Notes under the pieces: model-generated | Seen by the model: only the letters and a program-made list of their open reading frames with translations | Databases searched by the model: none | What the model was told of the DNA's origin: nothing | Shown here: in pieces, positions 6,055-9,987 of the stretch | Layout of the letters: every line of letters begins with the position of its first letter | How positions within the stretch are numbered: position 1 is the first letter of the stretch | DNA from: Roseivirga sp. UBA6061 | GTDB lineage: Bacteria > Bacteroidota > Bacteroidia > Cytophagales > Cyclobacteriaceae | Direction of reading: 5' to 3' | Assembly (NCBI GenBank): GCA_002427745.1 | Contig: DIYF01000065.1 | Coordinates: 1 to 9,987, forward strand | Length of the DNA: 9,987 nt | Program-made: the position numbers and the translations under genes

Positions 6055-8663
6055 ATCCTGAGGGTTTCTACCGGGTTACTTTTAGCTACCCTCAGAGACT
6101 GTGCACTGACTGTGAGCAAAGCAATCAGCCAGGAGCCTATTCCTACCATAAGGAAAATCCCTGCTCCTATACCCACACTGTAGGCATAGCCTGCCATCCA
6201 GTCGTCCATCAGATAATATGTCAGTGGTGCAGCTATCGCAAAAGCAATCAGTACCAGTAAAGTGAATTTCTTAGAAAGAATCATCACAATCTGGCCTACA
6301 GAAGCTCCTAATACCTTGCGAATGCCCATTTCCTTAAGTCTCTGACGTACGGTGAAGGATGCCAGACCAAAAAGCCCTAGTGAGGCAATGATAATGGCCA
6401 GTACAGACAGGATGCTAATGACCTTGGTAAGCTGCTGTTCAGACTGGTACATCTCTCCTATATGGTCATCCAGAAATTCATATTCAAAAGGTCGTTGGGG
6501 GAATAAGGTGGTCCATACCTGCTCCATATCCCGCAAGCCTGCCTGCAGGTCGTCTCCTTTGATTTTTACATTCACTTCTCCCCAGCCCCAGTCCTGGCGA
6601 CTCATAAAGAGCGGCTCTACTCTCAGGCTGAGCTTGTTGTAATTAAAGTCTTTCACCACACCTACAATGGTGCCGAGCGTATCTGTTCCTCCGAAATGAA
6701 AAGGTGTTCCCACCACATCTCCACTCACTGTTGAGGCTATTTCTTTGGCCAGGGTTTCATTAATCACAAAGCTGCGTCCCCGGTTGTCATCAGCATAATC
6801 TTTGCTCAAGCCTCTTCCTTCCAGTATCTCCATTTCGTAGAAGTCCATAAAATTTACATCTACCACCACAAATGAGCTCGAACCATTGATCCTGGCTGTA
6901 TCTCCTTCGTAGGTCATACCGGTCTGATGAAGGTTGTTACCGAGCCTTTGCGTGGTGGCAGTAACCCCTGTGATATTTGGCTGGTTTAACAGTTCACTTC
7001 TCAGTACGTCATATCGCTGATTGGTATCGCCATACATGTCCATGGTCACCACATAGTCTTTTTCGAAGCCCAGGTCCAGGTTTTGCATGTACTCCAGCTG
7101 TCTGGTGGCCAGTATGGTACCGATGATAATGGCGATGGCGATGGCATACTGAAAGACCACCAGCACATTTCTGAAAACAGATCGATTTCCTTTCAAACCG
7201 CTGCCTTTAAGTGCCAGAACAGGATTAAAGCCAGACATAACCAATGCAGGGTATACTCCTGAAAGAAGACCAATCAACACCGTAGTTACCAGAATGGCCA
7301 CAAGGTTGACAGGCTCCAGATAAAGGGCCATACTCAATTCTCTGTCAATAATATTGTTTAGTGGTTGCAGCGCCAGTATACAAAGCCCTACAGCAAAAAT
7401 GAGTGCAATGAAAGTGAACAGGATGGACTCAGCCAGAAACTGACCCGTAATCTGCCCTTTGATGGCCCCGATGGACTTTCTTACACCAATCTCCCGACCA
7501 CGCGTAGCCGCTCTTGCTGTGGAAAGGTTCATAAAATTGATGCTGGCAATGAGCAATACAAAGAAGGCCAGCATCAGAAATATGTTCACCGAGCTTCTGG
7601 CAAATTTCTTATGGTTATTGTAGTCATGCGTAATATCCATGGAACCCAGGTGAACATCGGGCAGTGGTTGCAAAAAGAGCTCGTAAAACTCAAGAGACTG
7701 TTCATTCATGTATCTCACCAGAAAGTCATCAAACTTCGCTTCGAGTGCTTCCACATTTACATTACTAGCCAGTTCCAGGTAGGTGTTCAGATAGTTGCTG
7801 CCCCAACGATTTCTGCGGTTCTCATCATCCCAGAATTTCGTACTAATGAGTGCATCAAACTGTAGATGAGAATGATCAGGCACATCTTCGAAAACCCCGG
7901 TAATCTTTACCTGAATATCATCACCTGTCATTCTCAGGGTCTTTCCCACCGGGTTTTCATCACCGAAAATCATTTTGGCAGTACTCTCGCTGAGAACGAT
8001 ATCAGATGGTTCTTTGAAGAGATCAGACTTGATGCCATCGATCAGTCTGAAATCAAACATCTCAAAGAACGAGGTATCAACCCTTGAGATATTATCTATA
8101 TAGTATTGTTTGTCTTCTTTGCGGGCCAGGGTCTTACCCATAGTCCAGTAGCGTGTGAAATTGGTGATTTCAGGATAGTCATTCACCAGGTTGGGGCCCA
8201 TCGGATACATAGACAGTGCCACTTTTTGAGACGATACAGATCCAAAAGTCTGCACCTCATCCAGGCGATAGAGGTTGGCTTTCTTTTCGTGGAAGCCATC
8301 AAAGTTGAGCTCATTATTCACAAAAAGCAGAATGAGCAGACAGGAAGCCATACCCAGCGCCAGACCAAAGATGTTGATAAATGAGTAACCTTTGTGCTTC
8401 AGCAGATTGCGAAAAGCAATTTTGAAATAGTTTTTGTACATGACCAGTTGATTAAAATTGTTGTGTATTCTTCTGAGTTTGAAATTTCTGATGGAGAACA
8501 TGGCATCTTTGACGTAATGCCATCTTGCTTTTAAAGCTCCTTCATCCTCCAAGCGGTCTTCAAACAGCTCCTGCAGATCACCCTCTACCTCATGGTAGAT
8601 GGAATCGGCAATGAACCACTTAAGCAGCCGCTTTGCGAAAAAAGGAGGAGTGGGTGTTTTCAT
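6048..8663 (-). CDS. MacB/FtsX-type ABC transporter permease with N-terminal permease prefix domain
   Basis: An 871-residue inner-membrane permease. Residues about 1-80 are a soluble prefix (PPFFAKRLLKWF, then EGDLQELFEDR) of the permease prefix type known from Cytophagales. A first membrane helix (about 94-115) leads into a MacB-like periplasmic core domain. An FtsX block follows at about 355-480 (FMNLSTARAATRGREIGVRKS marks its start), then a second helix-periplasmic-FtsX repeat ending near residue 865 (LASFTVRQRLKEMGIRKVLGA). The duplicated layout, about 800-870 residues long, is usual for Bacteroidota permeases. Such proteins act with a separate MacB-like ATPase in lipoprotein or peptide export or in envelope stress responses; no ATPase gene is in this window. 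Its start overlaps the stop of the PadR gene by 4 bases (ATGA), showing one operon. The transported substrate is unknown. Confidence 0.92.
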   Translation of the reverse strand: MKTPTPPFFAKRLLKWFIADSIYHEVEGDLQELFEDRLEDEGALKARWHYVKDAMFSIRNFKLRRIHNNFNQLVMYKNYFKIAFRNLLKHKGYSFINIFGLALGMASCLLILLFVNNELNFDGFHEKKANLYRLDEVQTFGSVSSQKVALSMYPMGPNLVNDYPEITNFTRYWTMGKTLARKEDKQYYIDNISRVDTSFFEMFDFRLIDGIKSDLFKEPSDIVLSESTAKMIFGDENPVGKTLRMTGDDIQVKITGVFEDVPDHSHLQFDALISTKFWDDENRRNRWGSNYLNTYLELASNVNVEALEAKFDDFLVRYMNEQSLEFYELFLQPLPDVHLGSMDITHDYNNHKKFARSSVNIFLMLAFFVLLIASINFMNLSTARAATRGREIGVRKSIGAIKGQITGQFLAESILFTFIALIFAVGLCILALQPLNNIIDRELSMALYLEPVNLVAILVTTVLIGLLSGVYPALVMSGFNPVLALKGSGLKGNRSVFRNVLVVFQYAIAIAIIIGTILATRQLEYMQNLDLGFEKDYVVTMDMYGDTNQRYDVLRSELLNQPNITGVTATTQRLGNNLHQTGMTYEGDTARINGSSSFVVVDVNFMDFYEMEILEGRGLSKDYADDNRGRSFVINETLAKEIASTVSGDVVGTPFHFGGTDTLGTIVGVVKDFNYNKLSLRVEPLFMSRQDWGWGEVNVKIKGDDLQAGLRDMEQVWTTLFPQRPFEYEFLDDHIGEMYQSEQQLTKVISILSVLAIIIASLGLFGLASFTVRQRLKEMGIRKVLGASVGQIVMILSKKFTLLVLIAFAIAAPLTYYLMDDWMAGYAYSVGIGAGIFLMVGIGSWLIALLTVSAQSLRVAKSNPVETLRIE

Positions 8664-8989
8664 TTTTGAGTCGACAATTGTGGAATAGAGCCCCAGAATG
8701 ATTGTCGTATGCTTTGTACTTCTTTTAAAGTCTTATAGCCATAGGTGGTCACCCTGAAAATCCTCTTGCTCTTTCCTCCCCTCTTTTTGGTGGCTTCCCC
8801 CATATAAGATTCCAGAAAACCCTTGTCTTCCAGTCTGTAGAGCGAGGCATGTATGGCTGATATATTCACTTTTCTGTTGGCACGGCTTTCAATCTCCCCT
8901 CTTACAGATACCGCATAGGCATCCTGATCGAGGGCAGCTACTGCCAGTAATACGAGCTCTTCAAGCTCTCCTAAGTATGTTCCTCTCAT
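8660..8989 (-). CDS. PadR-family transcriptional repressor
   Basis: A 109-residue winged-helix regulator of the short PadR subfamily. Residues about 5-60 carry the family pattern: LGELEELVLLAVAAL, then the recognition helix with SAIHASLYRLEDKGFLES (44-61), then a basic wing with KKRGGKSKRIFRVTTYGYKTL (68-88). PadR proteins usually bind as dimers to inverted repeats near their own promoter and release DNA on a ligand or stress signal. The gene is first in an operon with the ABC permease and overlaps it by 4 bases, so it most likely controls that operon. A 15-bp inverted repeat just upstream is the obvious operator candidate. ATG at 8989 gives the normal family N-terminus. Confidence 0.93.
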   Translation of the reverse strand: MRGTYLGELEELVLLAVAALDQDAYAVSVRGEIESRANRKVNISAIHASLYRLEDKGFLESYMGEATKKRGGKSKRIFRVTTYGYKTLKEVQSIRQSFWGSIPQLSTQK

Positions 8990-9000
8990 GAGATAATCAT

Positions 9001-9082
9001 CACTTTTGTAAATAAATAGACCAGCGAAAATAGAAAACGTTACATCACGAACGACATATTTTTCATATTATTTACAAAAGTG
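9001..9082. promoter_or_regulatory. Perfect 15-bp inverted repeat, candidate PadR operator pair
   Basis: CACTTTTGTAAATAA at 9001-9015 recurs inverted as TTATTTACAAAAGTG at 9068-9082, a perfect 15-base match with 52 bases between. The left copy lies 12-26 bases upstream of the PadR start, the right copy 79-93 bases upstream, so the two would bracket the operon's promoter. Each copy contains a near-palindromic core TTTGTAAA. Binding by PadR is inferred from position only; the divergent AraC-family protein could be the binder instead. Confidence 0.6.
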
Positions 9083-9154
9083 TGGATAACAGCTGAAATT
9101 AGGCCATGATCCTTATCTTTCATATTTTGAAAAACTCCTGATTCTACCACTTTT

Positions 9155-9958
9155 ATGATCTACCATCGTCAGCTACCCTCTGCCTCGCTACGTCATCTGA
9201 TTAACTGCTACTGGCATATCGATAGCGAGGGTATGGCGGCTATAGAGGTCCAGAAAATTGTACCCGATGGCTTTCCGGAGATCATTCTGCACTATGGTGA
9301 TGCCTACCAGGTCAATCTCAATGGTGATTGGGAGGATCAGTCGAAGTACCTTTTGGCAGGACAGCTCAGGCAGCACTTTCACCTGAGAAATACAGGTGTT
9401 TCAGGTATGCTGGGGATTAAGCTGCAACCTGCCGCCCTCAGCTACCTGCTGGATATAGACCAGAGTACATTGACTGGTAAAGTAATTCCGCTTCCTGATT
9501 CGCTGATGCAACTGCTTACTCCGGTTATAAGTCACCTGAGCCCGGCACTTGATGCCAGCCAGCTTTGTAAGGCCTTAGACACCGCCTTTCACCAGCTCAC
9601 CCCCGCTGTGCCTCCCGTATCAGAGGTAGATCAAGCCCTGAAACTGATCTTTGAGAAACATGGCAATGTGGGGGTAAACGATTTAACAGAGGCCATTGGT
9701 TGCAGCGAAAGAAAGCTGGAAAGGCTCTTCAAACGCTTTGTAGGGCTGAGCCCTAAGTTTTATGCCCGTATCGTCCGGCTTTCCTATATCTTTGAGTTGA
9801 TGCAGGAAGGTGATAAAAGCTGGAGTGACCTGGTGTATGATTCAGGTTTCTATGATCAGTCACACTTTATTAAAAACTTCAAGGAGTTTACCGGAGAAGA
9901 TCCTTCCTCCTATGGCTTCGAAGAAAGTAATATGGCCAATTTTCATCTGAGAAAGTAG
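9155..9958 (+). CDS. AraC-family transcriptional regulator with DUF6597-like N-terminal domain
   Basis: A 267-residue cytoplasmic regulator. Residues about 1-110 look like the cupin-like DUF6597 sensor domain of Bacteroidota AraC proteins (LRHLINCYWHID at 12-23, then VPDGFPEIILHYG at 36-48, AGQLRQHFHL at 68-77). Residues about 155-254 are the double helix-turn-helix: first around 174-195 (VNDLTEAIGCSERKLERLFK), second around 222-254 (SDLVYDSGFYDQSHFIKNFK, with GEDPSSY). The gene is divergent from the PadR-permease operon, with 165 bp between starts. It may regulate itself or other targets; nothing ties it firmly to the permease. ATG at 9155 gives a normal family N-terminus. No strong ribosome-binding site or TAnnTTTG box was seen ahead of it. 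Confidence 0.9.
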   Translation: MIYHRQLPSASLRHLINCYWHIDSEGMAAIEVQKIVPDGFPEIILHYGDAYQVNLNGDWEDQSKYLLAGQLRQHFHLRNTGVSGMLGIKLQPAALSYLLDIDQSTLTGKVIPLPDSLMQLLTPVISHLSPALDASQLCKALDTAFHQLTPAVPPVSEVDQALKLIFEKHGNVGVNDLTEAIGCSERKLERLFKRFVGLSPKFYARIVRLSYIFELMQEGDKSWSDLVYDSGFYDQSHFIKNFKEFTGEDPSSYGFEESNMANFHLRK

Positions 9959-9966
9959 GTCGGGAT

Positions 9967-9987
9967 CATGTATCATGTATCATGTAT
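9967..9987. repeat. 7-bp tandem repeat, CATGTAT x3, running off the right edge
   Basis: Three perfect copies of CATGTAT end exactly at the window edge, starting 9 bases after the AraC-family stop codon. The array may continue further right. Short tandem arrays of this kind are sometimes found at intergenic repeat boundaries; function unknown. Confidence 0.7.

Noticed and set aside
7365..8384. Three adjacent plus-strand open frames opposite the ABC permease
   Set aside because: They lie antisense to a well-supported permease and show no domain-like pattern; they arise from the codon bias of the real gene.
9025..9032. TATTTTCG on the minus strand as a PadR promoter -7 box
   Set aside because: One mismatch to TAnnTTTG and no -33 box at proper spacing, so I did not call it.
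9967..9987. Possible start of a CRISPR array
   Set aside because: The unit is only 7 bp with no spacers; it is a simple tandem repeat.

Overview
The window looks like a chromosomal piece of a marine-type Bacteroidota, most likely Cytophagia/Cytophagales. This rests on three things. The large permease carries an N-terminal permease prefix domain paired with a PadR regulator, a pairing typical of that group. Candidate promoters match the Bacteroidota -7 box TAnnTTTG. Shine-Dalgarno sequences are mostly absent. No database was searched, so the lineage is an inference.

Left block (about 1-2580): a two-gene minus-strand operon with visibly lower G+C than the rest. One 60-base row inside it (961-1020) has 20 G+C, against 32 in the SulP row 3361-3420. 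The upstream gene encodes a 234-residue protein with an R-x6-H motif reminiscent of HEPN RNases. Two bases later follows a 537-residue ORC/Cdc6-like P-loop ATPase with a C-terminal helix-hairpin-helix domain. The low G+C, tight coupling and ATPase-plus-possible-RNase logic suggest a horizontally acquired defence module. This is the best candidate in the window for an undescribed system. A third gene may lie just off the left edge.

Middle block (about 2570-5832, plus strand): a sulfur module. It has a SulP-family anion transporter with a STAS domain, then a CstB-like protein combining a metallo-beta-lactamase persulfide dioxygenase with a pseudo-rhodanese and an active rhodanese. Each gene is preceded by the same octamer TAACTTTG. 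The enzyme would oxidise persulfides to sulfite and thiosulfate, and the transporter could move the resulting anions.

Between the convergent middle and right blocks (5833-6047) lies an intergenic inverted-repeat element of about 137 bp with nested palindromes. It contains no gene.

Right block (6048-9958): a minus-strand operon of a PadR repressor and, overlapping by 4 bases, an 871-residue MacB/FtsX-type ABC permease. Divergent from it is an AraC-family regulator. The 165-bp divergent region holds a perfect 15-bp inverted repeat that is a good candidate PadR operator pair. The window ends in a 7-bp tandem repeat, CATGTAT, present three times and cut by the edge.
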